Shown here: piece by piece, positions 47,129 to 58,279 of the stretch
Layout of the letters: each line of letters starts with the position of its first letter
How positions within the stretch are numbered: position 1 is the first letter of the stretch
Source: Tricholoma matsutake
Lineage: Eukaryota; Basidiomycota; Agaricomycetes; Agaricales; Tricholomataceae
NCBI GenBank assembly: GCA_026075535.2
Contig: AP026538.1
Span: 13,896,337 to 13,960,336 of the forward strand
DNA length: 64,000 nucleotides
Direction: 5' to 3'
Program-made: the position numbers and the translations under genes
The notes under the pieces: model-generated
Database searches by the model: none
Seen by the model: the letters and a program-made list of their open reading frames with translations, nothing else
Told to the model about the DNA's origin: nothing

Positions 47129-48143
47129 TGACTAATCGTCCCCTGAACCTCTAACATCTGGGAGTCCCTGTTCCATTTGGCACATGACATCCTGGGTCAC
47201 TTCAGCTTCTCTAGATCATACGGATCTCTTTGTGACTCATTCTACTGGCTGAATATACATTGGGACTTCACCTATGTACCTGCATGTGCCAATTGCCAGT
47301 GCAACAAACCAACAAGGAAGAGATCAATGGGTCCATTGCACCCACTACCCATCCCTGATCAATGTGGCGACTCTGTCACAATGAATTTCATTGGCCCCTT
47401 ACCAAAAGATGATGGTCTTGACTGCATTGTCTCTTTCACCGATTGACTGAACAGCAATATTTGGATCATCCCTACATGTACCGATATCAGCATGGAAGAC
47501 ATCCCTGTCATCTTTTTCAATGAGTGGTATTGCAAGAATGGACACCCTTTGGAGGACCGCGATAAACTTTTTTAATCAAAATTTTGGCAGACGCTTCATA
47601 AACTGACTGGCATGATAAAATGTCCACAGCCTATCATCCTCAATCTGATGGCATGAGTGAATGCTCAAACAAGATGATCAATCCATGTCTCTGCTATCAC
47701 CTTGAGAGGAACCAAACTGGCTGGCACTGGGTGTAAGGGGACTAGGGGGGTGCCCTGTGTGTTTTTCCTATTTTTTATAGGCAGAGTACCCCTTCTGACA
47801 CATACCCCTTGGTATGATGTCATTTGGCGGCCTTGATCCGCCTATCTCCGCCTTTTTCTATTTTTAGGTTATATTTGATTTTTGTCGTCTTCACATATAC
47901 TGGGCATCAGCAAGGGGATCCTTAGAGTTTTCTCTTCGGATTTCCCTTTGCTAGAGGCTTAGGTTGCCCTTATACTGGGCACTACTGGGGGTACACTTCA
48001 ACCTCATGAACTCCATTAACGCTTCCACAGGTTTTTTGCCATTCCAACTCTGCATGGGCTGAAGCCCACAAATCATCCCTCCTCTTGTCACTTCTTCAGA
48101 TGGAACAGTTGAAGCACTGGGTGTGGATCACAATAATGCTGTT
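47129..48143 (+). pseudogene. Chromovirus integrase, zinc and catalytic core, broken
   Basis: The HHCC domain is visible as HDILGHFSF..CANCQC. The first catalytic Asp reads MNFIGPLP (usually MDFIGPLP). DRDKLF and YHPQSDG-type text follow in shifting frames, with the Glu in DGMSECSNKM. A 253-bp insertion interrupts NQTGWHW. It ends at HNNAVHII, where the 8.7-kb composite insertion begins. Confidence 0.8.
47732..47984. mobile_element. 253-bp insertion with 5-bp target duplication
   Basis: CTGGG occurs at 47727-47731 and 47985-47989. The insert starts TGTAAGGGGACTAGG and ends GGGCACTA. The integrase text is continuous on both sides (GWHW.., then NLMNSINASTGFLPFQL). It may be a small solo LTR, although the end is TA rather than CA. 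Confidence 0.55.
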
Positions 48144-48240
48144 CACATTATCTGAAAAATAATGTGAATTTGTTCCTAAATTTGTAAGCAAATTGCATGT
48201 CACATTATTGAAAAGTTATTGATAATTACTTATATGTAAC

Positions 48241-49590
48241 TAGTGCTTAAAGGTCCGGTCCCAAGAACCGAGGACCAGACTGGACTGAACCGAAATTGTA
48301 ACCGGTCCCAGTTCAACCAGTTCCTGAAGTGGTTCCGTCCTTGGTTCTTATTCTTGTAACTACTTAATATAACCATCACGAACCGGTGTAGACCGGTTCA
48401 GGACCAAACTCATGGTCCTTAACTTAGATGGTAACAAAAGTATGCATACATATAATTATTATATTATATATGTGTACAACTTGGGGCATGCCTGAATGAA
48501 AAGAGGGAAATGTAAGTTGTTTAAATAGCACTGACCATTTGCATCTGTTTGCATGGTCACATGCACTTTTGTTTTACACGTTTTTGATGTGTTTACATGT
48601 TTCATTTATATGTTTATACTTATTTGTACTGTATTGCCACAAGCCACAATGTGTTTTGCGACTCGGTTTCTCTCCCACCCCCACAACAACAATGGCCTCA
48701 TCCACAACTGGGGCACAAACAACATCTGTTGTTGTTTGTGCCCCAGGTAAGTACTCTTTTAATCTTTACTTTCATTTGTAATTAACTAATATCTTGTTTC
48801 TTTCTTAGATTTTATGTATATTCTAACACTGACAACACCCACTTCCAGCCTCACAAGCCACTGCTTGTGGGGTGGATTGTGGGTGCTACTTTGCCGACAG
48901 TGCCAAGTCCAGGTACATCCCATATTACCCCAATGTTGCCATGTCACTAACAACATGCAGGGATACAGTGCCCATGTCCAGCCTCATGAGCCACTGCTCG
49001 TGAGGTGGATCGTGGGTGCTAACTGACTAATGACAAATGCAAGATGACAATGATGGGCAACAAACCAGCGTCAAATGGCAAACACACAAGGGACGAGGTA
49101 CCGTAACTGAATGAGGGGACAACGAAGACAAACATCGGCTGGGGATGATGATGATGACACCTGGCAGCCACAATGGGGACAACAATGACAATAACAATGA
49201 CAGCCGCAACGGGGACAACAATGACAATGAGAGCAGCAGCCCCCTTCCTCGCTCAAAGTGTGAGATGGAGGGGGCCATTATCTTTCCTTTCTGTATTAAC
49301 CAGCCTTCCCCAGCACCCACATCCAGCCTCGCGAGCCACTGCTTGTGGGGTGGTTTCTTTTTTTTTTCTTTTTTTTTTCTTGTTCTGTTTTATTAGTTTT
49401 TTGTATCAAATGTCATAGTATATAGTCCATAGACTGGCCAAAACCAGTCTATGAACCGATATGTAGCTGATGTGGACCGGCCCTGTAGGGTCCGGTTTGG
49501 TTTTCATAGTTTACATGAAATATAAGAACCAGTCCTGGTTCTCCCTCGAGGAGGGTAAAAACCGGGACTGGACCGGACTTTTAAGCACTA
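48241..49590. mobile_element. hAT-like non-autonomous element 2
   Basis: The ends TAGTGCTTAAAGGTCCGGTC and, inverted, TAGTGCTTAAAAGTCCGGTC are flanked by the 8-bp duplication TATGTAAC (48233-48240, 49591-49598). It is the same family as the element at 39.8 kb by its termini and by internal hairpins. No transposase. It lies in the AT-rich part of the block that splits the integrase. Confidence 0.9.
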
Positions 49591-49598
49591 TATGTAAC

Positions 49599-49986
49599 GC
49601 TACCCACATTATCTGAATAAAAATCTTAATAACATCAAGGTAATGTCTTCCATAACTTTCAAAAAATGAATGAATGATTATCTAAATGTTACTGTTACTG
49701 AGAGTTATCGTAACTTCTAAAAAATATAAAAGAAATATTGATCACATTACTTCAAAGTTATGTGAACATTATCTTGATGATATTTTGAATCAACATTACA
49801 GAAATGTCAACATAACATACAAATAATGTAACTAGAAATATTCTAACATTATTCAAAGCCAAGAAAATCAGGTTTAGCATAATGTCAAAGTAACAACTTC
49901 ATAATATTTGAATCATGTTAGAATAATACAGGTTACAACATCTAAATATAATTCAAAGTGCAATGACTAAAATGTGTGTGACATTA
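49599..49986. repeat. AT-rich segment with repeated ATTAT/ACATTA motifs
   Basis: With 48144-48240 and 56206-56240 it appears to be one older unit into which hAT-2 and the Plavaka element inserted. CACATTATCTGAA occurs at 48145 and at about 49606. No coding sequence. Confidence 0.4.
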
Positions 49987-50009
49987 CACAATGGGCAAGT
50001 TCCGAGGCA

Positions 50010-50108
50010 GTTGACTCGTGGTTGACTCGGAGTTGACTCACGGTTGACTCGGAGTTGACTCATGGTTGACTCGGAGTTGACTCACGGTTGACTCATGGTT
50101 GACTGGAG
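50010..50108. repeat. Left subterminal 11-bp repeats, about 9 copies
   Basis: GTTGACTC followed by CGG-, ACG- or ATG-type triplets, with GTTGACTCGGA alternating with the other variants. This is the usual position of transposase binding sites in CACTA-type elements. Confidence 0.85.
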
Positions 50109-50361
50109 TTTGCACCTTATTACATAATCCTACCAAATTGAGCACTTGTATTGATGCTTCCTTTTATGAACAAATATCTGTTTAAATCAATAGGTTCATG
50201 ATAGTGACTATGGTGACAGGCATCAGACTGTTGCATGGGATGGTTAGAGGATGTACATCAGTTACAATAGCAACCAATTTTGATGTTTCTATTAAAATGG
50301 TCCAAAACAGCTGTCATTCTTTCCCCCTCTTTTCCTTCACTGAGGCTTAACCAAGTTCACC

Positions 50362-53300
50362 ATGCCTCCAGTCATATGTAACTGCACAATTTGTAGCACA
50401 AAAACCATCTTCATCAATGGTGTTGAACAGCCAGGACAGTATGTTGATGGTTCTACCCATTTGAAGCATGAGAAACAGAATAAACAGCCTGTTTCACAAC
50501 TGGCAAAGGGGAAGCGGCAATCATCATCCCCAAGCCCATCACCAAAATGTTCTAGAGCTTCTAATTCTCCCACAGGTAAGTGCTACATTGTTATTGTTAG
50601 ATCAAGACTAATAGTAATTATGCAGATATCAACTTTTCTACAGTACTTATCACAAAGATGATCTGCCTCCTTGTCATCTGGCTCCACAATAGAGCTGGTG
50701 TGAGTCATCCTATCACCAACAAAATTCTACAAGGACATCAACTTATTATTTCTGTGACTCTCTCTATTGTCAAGGTTGCTCTTTCATCATCTGGACTCAA
50801 TGTCAAGCTTCCAAACATCAAACTTCCTCATGATGTCCATACAGCATATCGGCTTCACTGCTCAGAGCCAGAAATCATTTGGACAGCATGCTGCCCCAAG
50901 TGCTTTTCCCTCTTTTCTCATCCTATTCCTTGGCAATGTCAGTGGAAGGCATCCCCAAGATCACAATCCTGTAACACAAAACTCTGGACAACTCAGAATA
51001 CTCCAGATGGGCCTAAATGGGTCCCATGTCGTCTATACACTACACAATCCTTTGATTCTTGGCTTCAGTTCTTTTTATCTTCCAAGGTCATTGAAGAAAG
51101 CCTTCATGAGGCTTTCAACCACCACAGAAACCATATACCAGCTGCCTTTGGTGCCACTATGAATGATATCCAGAATAGTCCTACTTGGGATGACTTGCAG
51201 GGTTTTCTACAGTCTCCTTATCATCTAATATTTGGAATCTATATTGATTGGTTCAATCCTTATACCAATAAGATTGCTGGTAAGTTATTAACAAATTCTG
51301 CATAGACTATGACACAGCTTATTTTATATATAGGCAAAAAAGTGTCTTGTGGAGCAATCCTGCTTTATTGCTTGAACTTACCTTTTCATCTTCGGTATCA
51401 ATTTGAGAATACATTTATTGTTGGTCTCACACCTAGGCCTCCTCCCCATCTTCCTGACCCCACAACCATCTCTCATCTTATTGAACCTGTTATTAAATCT
51501 GTTGCCAAGTATGGTGCTGCACCAGGCCAAAATTTGCCAACATTTAGACATCCTGATGGCATCTCTGTGAAAGCAAAAATTGCACCTGTGATTGCTGATC
51601 TTGAGGGAAGTTGCAAGGCTACTGGCTTTTTGGGACATGGTGCTACAATGTTCTGTTCTTTCTGCCTATGCACCAGTGATCAGCTAGAGGATCTCAATAT
51701 TCAATCTTGGGAACTTCGTAATAGTGCACAGGTGCAAGCACAGGCAGAGGCATGGTTGCATCAGACAACCAAAGCTGGTTGAAATGCTCTGCAAAAGACA
51801 ACTGGTGTGCAATGGACTCCACTGCATAATCTTCCATATTGGGATCCAGTCAAACATGTTGTACTAGGTTTTATGCATAACTGGCTTGAGGGTGTTTTAC
51901 AGCATCATCTTCGTGCACTCTGGGGAATTGGACGGGATGAGGATTAAAGCCAAAAAGTTAAAGAGGTGGAAAAGGATGAGCAGTGGAGTGAGGCAGACAT
52001 ATCAGATTCTGCTGAAGAATTGGATGACATTTTTCAAGAAGCAGCTAAACATAATCTTGAGGCTGCAATGGCAATGCACCATACACCACCACCTATGTCT
52101 CCCTCACCATCTTCTTCTGAATTATCAGACTCATCCTCATCATCAACACCTACAGCCACACAGAGCCACACAAATCCCTATGCATATGACTTCAATTATG
52201 ATGATGATGATGATGATGATAACTATATTCCTGTTGACTCTTTGCCTTTTAGCTTCACAGAAACTGAGCTACAAGCAATAAGAAATTGCATTCATGATAT
52301 CACTCTTCCAACATGGATACAAAGACCACCAACCAATCTTGGTGAACCAAGCCATGGCAAGCTCAAAGCTCAGGAATATCTCACCCTCTTCACATGTATC
52401 TTTCCCCTCATTATTCCTGAATTCTGGTACATGACTACTGCCACAAATTTCCACCACCAGCACTTCTACTGCTTCTATCATGTTGTTGCAGCAACAAATA
52501 TTGTAGCTGCATATCAAACCTCCAATGCTGATGCTGATGCCTATACTCAGCATTATATTCAATATTGAACTGCTATTCAACAACTTTTTCCACATTGTCC
52601 ATCCAAGCCAACCCATCATTATGCAATGGATAATGGTGCTCTTGTCAAATATTGGGGTCCTTTGGCTTCTTTTAGTGAGTTTCCAGGTGAATGAATGAAT
52701 GGAAAGTTGCAAAAAATGAACACCAATTATCATCTCTGTATGTGTTTCAATTATTTTGCTCAAAAATTGATAGCTAATACCAAGATCAGGGGATTTAGAT
52801 CTTACAATGCTTTGTCAGATGAGTCGTAAAGCACGTGTAGATGCTTTACTGCACAGTGAAGATCATTTAAAAGAATTATGTGATATTCTTGAGCCAGGAG
52901 ACATGGCCATGGATGACCATCCAGTACCTCTCCAGCATACAGAAGTGGCAGATATTCTAGCAAAGGCACCTTGCCTTCTTGAAGTAGATTATAACAATCT
53001 GCTTAATTATCTTCATCAGACAGGAAGACCATACCGAGCTTACTCTGATCTTCCCCATCCACCAAATGCCATTATTCTCCCTCCACAAGCCCAGCATCTT
53101 TTGCAGGTGCACCATGATGAGTGCACATTCAGTTGTGAAAAGTCACATAAAGGAAACAGTGCTATAAAGTTCTACAATCCATTGACACAGGCTCATGATA
53201 CAGGATTCATTCAAATCATTTGGAGACTTCCACTGGAGGGAATAATGCACACCTTTATAAGAGTCCACTCACATCAATCACTATCTACACAAGAGGAGAG

Positions 53301-53517
53301 GCAGCATTCATACACCACCCTGGATTTATGGTACAAATTGTTGATGCACTCCCCTCTAACAACCTTAGCATTATTGAGCCTGTCCATATTATCACTCATG
53401 TCACAACTGTCCAGTGGCCAGCAGGCACTTATGGTATTGGCAGGAAGGTCCTGGTTGTATGTTGGGCTCCCAACAGAGGGCGCCAATAATTTTGCATCCC
53501 TGGCAATGTGTAAATAG
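50362..53517 (+). pseudogene. Plavaka transposase with several premature stops
   Basis: The N-terminus MPPVICNCTICSTKTIF with a CxCxxC and a HxxxH-like tail suggests a zinc finger. Introns begin GTAAGT near 50575 and 51280. Then come WTACCPKCFSLF, WDDLQGFLQSPYHLIFGIYI, LPFHLRYQFENTFIVGL, IAPVIADLEG, HGATMFCSFC, LPYWDPVKHVVLGFMHN, LPTWIQRPPTNLGEPSHGKL, HYAMDNGALVKYWGPLA and RLPLEGIMHTFIRV. These match basidiomycete Plavaka/tnp2-type transposases as I know them. Stops at 51780, 51944, 52566 and 52693 occur where Arg or Trp is expected, mostly CGA or TGG to TGA. Confidence 0.85.
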
Positions 53518-54198
53518 CTGTTATAACCACAATTATGCCTTCATTCTATGCTTCATTTTCCTGTTCTGACTTCTTTCCAACTTGTAACCTTGTTCTGCTT
53601 CTACTTCCTTATTCTGTTCTGCACTATCTTTAGCATACTACCTATGTTCTGTTTCTGCATATTTAAGTCTATAGTATTGTTTGTAATACCTTAGTCTGAT
53701 AATCGCACTCAATTAACACCAACTTGCAACTCGTAACCCTGTGCATTAGTTCTTAGCTTGCTCATCTCGTGCACAACACCCCTCAAAGTTATGGACACGC
53801 ATAAGTGCAGGGAGGCACAGCTCACTGAAGCCAAGTCCATTCCACCCTTGTATGTTGCTGCATGGCTCACTCACTCTGTGTGCATATTGCATTCTACTCG
53901 TGTGGTTGTCTTTTGTCAGGTCATAGATTTTCCCTTTATCTGCCTTACCCTACATCCATATCTCTCACATGTCTCGGATCACAACAGTTGTCTTTCATCA
54001 GGTCGTAGATTTTCCCCATGTCCATTTTGCCCTACATCTGTCTCTCATGTGTCTCAGATTGTAACAATAGCTTTGGATAGATAGAAAAGATGGTATTAAC
54101 TTGAAATACATTAAGTGACTTGGCAAGCATGAATATGAAGAGGTAAGTAAATCAATTACCACCATTAACCAGAATATGTATCAAACAACACCCATATC

Positions 54199-55760
54199 TC
54201 ATTCATCACCTGACCCCTCATCACCTGACCCCTCACCTGATACATCTGGCTCATCTTCATCATCCTCATCATCCTGCTGCTCAAGTCGTTCCAATTCGTC
54301 TGGCATAGGTAGCTTGTATTCTGCCTGCACTTCATCACCATATTTGGCCATAAACTCCTTCTCTGGCATGCTCTTCCATTTCTCACACTCATCCCAGCTG
54401 GCACAGAGCTCTGCAGGTGGCAGAGCAACATAAGTACCATTCTTGACATATTGGGCATGCTCATGGATAGAAAGATTGTTCCGATAGATAGGATCAAACC
54501 AATCAATTGGGACTTTCTTTGGGAGAGCAGTGAGCTCAGATAACTTTGGCATGGGGGGGTCTTCACAGTGTCACTCCAGTCTACAGATAAATAGGATCAG
54601 TCAAATGTGAAAAGAAAAACAAAGATTGGCCCACTTAAGGTGTCTTCTTTTGCTTCTATTCATCTGCTTGCGCTCTTGATCAGCCATTCTAAAGAATGCA
54701 GTAACTTTTGTCAAACGTCCCTCCTTCTCCTTGATGTGGTACACTGCATCAATTGACTCAGCATTCCCTTTGGCCAACTCATCATCCAAATGGGCCTCAT
54801 TCTCTCTAGCCAAGGCCACAATGTGTTTATTGAAACCACATGCCCTGATCATGTCCATCCTGCCATCAGCAAGCTATCAAGGTTTAAATACAATCTGCAA
54901 ATGGCATATACAGAATTGCAGGAATTACATACCACACTACATCGTTTCCATACTCTGGTCATCTGCTTTGCTTTCACAACACTTCCTGGATTCTTTGCCT
55001 CTGACTTGGCAATACCATGCATATATGAGAAAACAAAGCTTCGATAAAGTTTACACATAAGTGCAAAATTGTTGACACACGACAGGTTTGTTCCCATGTG
55101 AGAGTATCCAAATGTGCCCAAGACCTGCTCAAATGTCTTGAGGGCAATGTGCTCATGAAGGAGATTATACATAGACTCCGGATCATTACCCAAGACATCA
55201 GGTGCCCACTGTTGAAGCCCAAGGCATGCCACTGACCTGAACATGAGCAACAGATGGGATTCCGGAATGCGCTTGATATTGTTGGTGATAATCCCAACTG
55301 AGTCTGAGATAGAGTTAAGGAGCTCGCGCACTTTCATTTGGGTGCCCTGAATGCTAGCCAAGTTGTCATCAAGACTGGCTGTGACAGAGTTCCACAACTG
55401 TGCTTCAGAGGTAAAGCAGCGGGTGAAGGGTACTTTGTCATCTTCTGTGACCTTGGGGGGGACAGTAGTCTGGTGTGGTAAGCCCCAAAGGACATGGAGA
55501 TAAAGCTCAAGTGCAGCCTGAAAGTGATTTAGACTTTAAAGTGCTTGAATACAATGAATGTGCACCTTTGTCTTCTCAGCCTCCTTTGGTACCTCTCCTT
55601 TTCTCATGTGCCAATCACTAGGCTTCTTGGGCTTCTTGGGTTGCTTTGCTTGCAAAGCTCTTGAACCAGGGTTCATGTTGCTCAGAGAATGCTTGCGCTT
55701 GCCAAGTCCAGCCTGAGATGGCCCAGCCTCCCCTGAGCTAGAACTCACATGAGGATCCAT
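54199..55760 (-). pseudogene. Plavaka-associated second protein
   Basis: The minus-strand ATG at 55760 (MDPHVSSSSGEAG) starts a basic Lys/Pro-rich N-terminus (KQPKKPKKPSD). Next comes a helical domain (VRELLNSISDSVGIITNNI, HEHIALKTFEQVLGTFGYSH, YRSFVFSYMHGIAKSEAKNP), then an intron near 54.9 kb and MIRACGFNKHIVALARENEA. The final part is LPKKVPIDWFDPIYRNNLS with an acidic tail (DEDDEDEPD) and a stop at 54199. A C7 run at 54551-54557 appears to shift the frame. I have seen this architecture in multicopy Agaricomycete hypothetical proteins; here it lies inside a transposon, which suggests an accessory transposition factor. Function unknown. Confidence 0.65.
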
Positions 55761-56127
55761 TGTAGTTTCAGAGTCAATAGAAGATGAGGGAATAAAGAGT
55801 CCAGGTATCCAGTAAAGCCAGAAGACAAGTATGCATGAACGTGTTGAGAACAAAGGAACTCAAAATTGCCGCAAGCATGATCACGTGATGCATCGGAACC
55901 TGCTGAACCACCGTGTCGAGTCGTCGACACCCTCAACACCTCTTGCAGCAATGTATCGTAGTTCTGATCAGAAATAATAAAATTGTTTATTGAAGTACAG
56001 AATAAAGTTTTCAGCTAAAACTATAGCATGAACTTGGCATGAACTGGATGATAAACATTCAGTGTCAATGTCACTCATGAAATGAATTGTTATTACTAAA
56101 GTATATTACATCACTACAAATGACAAC

Positions 56128-56190
56128 TACCAGTCAAACATGAGTCAAACATGAGTTAACTACAAATCAACTACAAATCAACTGCCTCAA
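56128..56190. repeat. Right subterminal repeats of the Plavaka element
   Basis: Inverted, they read GTTGATTTGTA twice, then GTTAACTCATG and TTTGACTCATG. This is the same 11-bp phase as on the left, but with fewer and more diverged units. Confidence 0.8.
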
Positions 56191-56244
56191 GGCTTGCCCA
56201 TTGTGTTACATGAACATAATTTAAAATGAGTTAGAGGATAACAG

Positions 56245-56850
56245 AATAATAGCAGACTCCAGAATGGGGAGTGACAATTCAGATTCCAGACTGTGGAATA
56301 GGGAGTACCAAGGCAGATTCCAGACTCTAGAATGAGGAGTGGCAATTGGCAATCTAGGTCTGAAATGGGGAGTGACAATTAGCAGTCTGGAATCTAAATT
56401 CCACAATCTGAATCAAGATTGCAGACTCTGGAGGGAAGTTACAATTGGGTATTCAGATTCAGGAATCCAGAATCAGGAGTGGCATTTAAGAATCTGGACT
56501 CCAGACTCTGTAATGAGAAGTGGCAATTGGGGATCCAAATTGGCAAGCAAGATTCTGGACTCTGGAATGGGGAGTAGCAATTGGGAATTCAGATTGCAGA
56601 CTCCAGAAGGGGGAGTGGCAATTGTGTATTCAGATTCTGGACTCTGGAATGAGGGGTGGCAATTGAGAATCCAGGCTCTGGGATCCAGAATGGGGAGTGG
56701 CAATTGAGCATCCAGATTCCAGACTCTAGAATGGGGAGTGGCAATTGGCAAGCAAGATTCTGGACTCTGGGCTCTGGAATGAGAAGTGGCAAATGGCAAT
56801 CTGGATGAGTCCAAAATGAAGAGTGGCAATTATGTTCCAGATTCCAGATT
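56245..56850. repeat. Degenerate minisatellite, about 14 units of ~40-48 bp
   Basis: Units follow the pattern AGATTCCAGACTCTGGAATG then GGGAGTGGCAATTGG, with length and base changes. CCAGACTCTGG is itself palindromic. It lies between the Plavaka element and the integrase C-terminus, inside the chromovirus. Confidence 0.85.
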
Positions 56851-56858
56851 AGACATTC

Positions 56859-57439
56859 ATGCTGTTGATATCATTGAACAACTCCAGATTGATGTCAAAG
56901 AGGCCCAGGATAACTTACTCCATGCTAAGATCTCACAATCTCTCTCTGCAAATGAGCATTGATCTAATGATTTTCCTTTCGAGAAAGGAAACAGGGTGGT
57001 CTTATCTACATTGCACAGACAACGAGAATACAAGGCAAAAGGCAAACTCTGTGTTGCCAAATTCATGCCTCGGTATGATGGCCGGTACCTCGTGACTGAA
57101 ATGACTCCACAACTTTCCACCATCACCATTGACATGCCCAATCACCCCACCACCTTTCCCACATTTCACACATCCCAGGCTCTACCCTTCATTGAGAATG
57201 ATAAAGAAAATTTTCTGGGATGCAAACTTCAAAAACCTCCAGTGGTCCTGATCGACTTGCACAAAGAATACACTATCGACAGAATCCTGGAGGGATGGAA
57301 GTGCGGATGAGGCATCCAGTATCTAGTACATTGGTGTGGTTATGGCCCTGAAGAAAACTGTTGGCTCCCTGGATGCAAACTCAAAGACTGTGAAGCACTG
57401 GACATTTGGTTGGCTCAGAAGAACAAGGTTTTAGCTTAG
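56859..57439 (+). pseudogene. Chromovirus integrase C-terminus with chromodomain
   Basis: DIIEQLQIDVKEAQDNLLHA and KGNRVVLSTLHRQREYKAK are the GPY/F-like C-terminal integrase region. EYTIDRILEGWKCG, a TGA at 57308-57310, then [17 protein letters not shown] and CEALDIWL form a chromodomain. This domain classes the element as a chromovirus, which targets modified histones. It ends with TAG at 57437-57439, ahead of the polypurine tract. Confidence 0.9.
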
Positions 57440-57575
57440 GTAGCTCTTTTCACTTTTGCATGCCAACCGGTAGTTTTTCCCCACGTTGGGTTTTTCATGC
57501 ACCTGTGCTTGCACCCTTTTTACATACGTTCTTCTCCTTCTTGGACTTTCTTTTATTTTTGACGGATGGGGAGGG

Positions 57576-57764
57576 TGTAAGGATGTTCCTTTTTTGTGCT
57601 TATTTACCAAAAGCCTCATACTTTGGCCTCACTGAACCTTACCCAATCTCTGATCATCACCACTACCATCTATCTGTCTTGTACTCTAGAGTCTCACTTC
57701 AATAGATCTCTTCTGCTCATTCTGTCTCTGTGTCTTCTGTCTAGTGAATCTCTCTGAGATTACA
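57576..57764 (+). repeat. 3' LTR of the chromovirus
   Basis: 189 bp, ending ATTACA, followed by the target duplicate GCCAG at 57765-57769. The PHD-finger exon resumes at once. Confidence 0.92.
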
Positions 57765-57948
57765 GCCAGTTGTGAGACTCAGTGGGTAAGTACAGCTTCT
57801 TTCAGGTCAGATTTTATTTGACAACTCTCTTTTATGTGTTGAGTTTCATCTCAGATGTGTTAATCTTGAGGGGGAACCCCAAAATTGGGCATGCAAGCCT
57901 TGCAAGGTTAATCAGCGAGGACAAGGAGGCAAGCACTCATGGAGGTGA

Positions 57949-58279
57949 AACAAACATGATGTCATATTATGCCATATTACTAGATTTGGATATGTTCCTG
58001 ATTATATAAGTTAGTTAGTCCTGCCTCAGAGGCCTTAATAATAATAAAATCGACCTCAGGTATTTTTTTTCGATGCTGGACTCCCATTGTGCAGTATATG
58101 CTACAATTTCATAGGTTTATGTACTTGGGATAGTTTCCTGTTAGTTTTGTACCGTTGTGGACAACCAAAGGCTGCCTATTTTGTGGCTGTGGGTGTTCCT
58201 ATAGGCTATTCAGGACATGACAGGAACACCTCCAGAGGCTTGGAAATGGTGGAAAATATCTATTTAGAGTGTATTGAAG
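57949..58279. other. 3' flank of the PHD relic
   Basis: Short plus-strand frames with no recognisable similarity; nothing else is seen. Confidence 0.35.

Larger units (their letters stand above)
49987..56205. mobile_element. Plavaka-type (CACTA-related) DNA transposon, 6.2 kb
   Basis: The terminal repeats are CACAATGGGCAAG, four variable bases, then GAGGCAGTTGA; the right end mirrors this, ending CCCATTGTG at 56205. TTA flanks both sides (49984-49986, 56206-56208), a 3-bp duplication typical of the CACTA group. Both subterminal regions have 11-bp GTTGACTC-like repeats. It carries a transposase on plus and a second gene on minus, converging. Stops in both show it is inactive. Confidence 0.9.
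42199..57764 (+). mobile_element. Ty3/gypsy chromovirus, full length with nested insertions
   Basis: The two 189-bp LTRs (42199-42387 and 57576-57764) start TGTAAGGATG and end ATTGCA/ATTACA. GCCAG flanks both sides (42194-42198 and 57765-57769). A polypurine tract (GGATGGGGAGGG) precedes the 3' LTR. Gag, protease, RT-RNase H, integrase and chromodomain pieces appear in that order. The net length without insertions would be roughly 5.6 kb. LTRs differ at about a dozen sites, nearly all transitions. Insertions in it are at 44510-45507, 47732-47984 and 48144-56858. Confidence 0.92.
39640..57948 (+). pseudogene. Relic PHD-finger gene split by transposons
   Basis: Remaining exon pieces on the plus strand are as follows. 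A piece at about 39709-39780 reads NDAPLHQINQTPSWCEVPGD. After an intron (39781-41422) that holds hAT-1 comes IQTQSASTTYAWAV and an acidic/basic part (EESEEETEDKRKR). Then comes EMDDEEGEPGEEGRSV. The last exon holds CLCGK and KCKQASC up to 42198. The chromovirus sits at that point. The exon resumes at 57770 (CETQW), an intron covers 57786-57843, and FHLRCVNLEGEPQNWACKPC completes a C4HC3 PHD zinc finger, ending at a TGA at 57946-57948. Several in-frame stops elsewhere show it is dead. PHD fingers bind histone tails; the gene identity is unknown and it may itself be transposon-derived. Confidence 0.65.

Noticed and set aside
56187..56829. Leu/Ser/Pro-rich minus-strand frames (LPLLIPE type repeats)
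   Set aside because: Product of the minisatellite; no start context, splice sites or relatives recognised.
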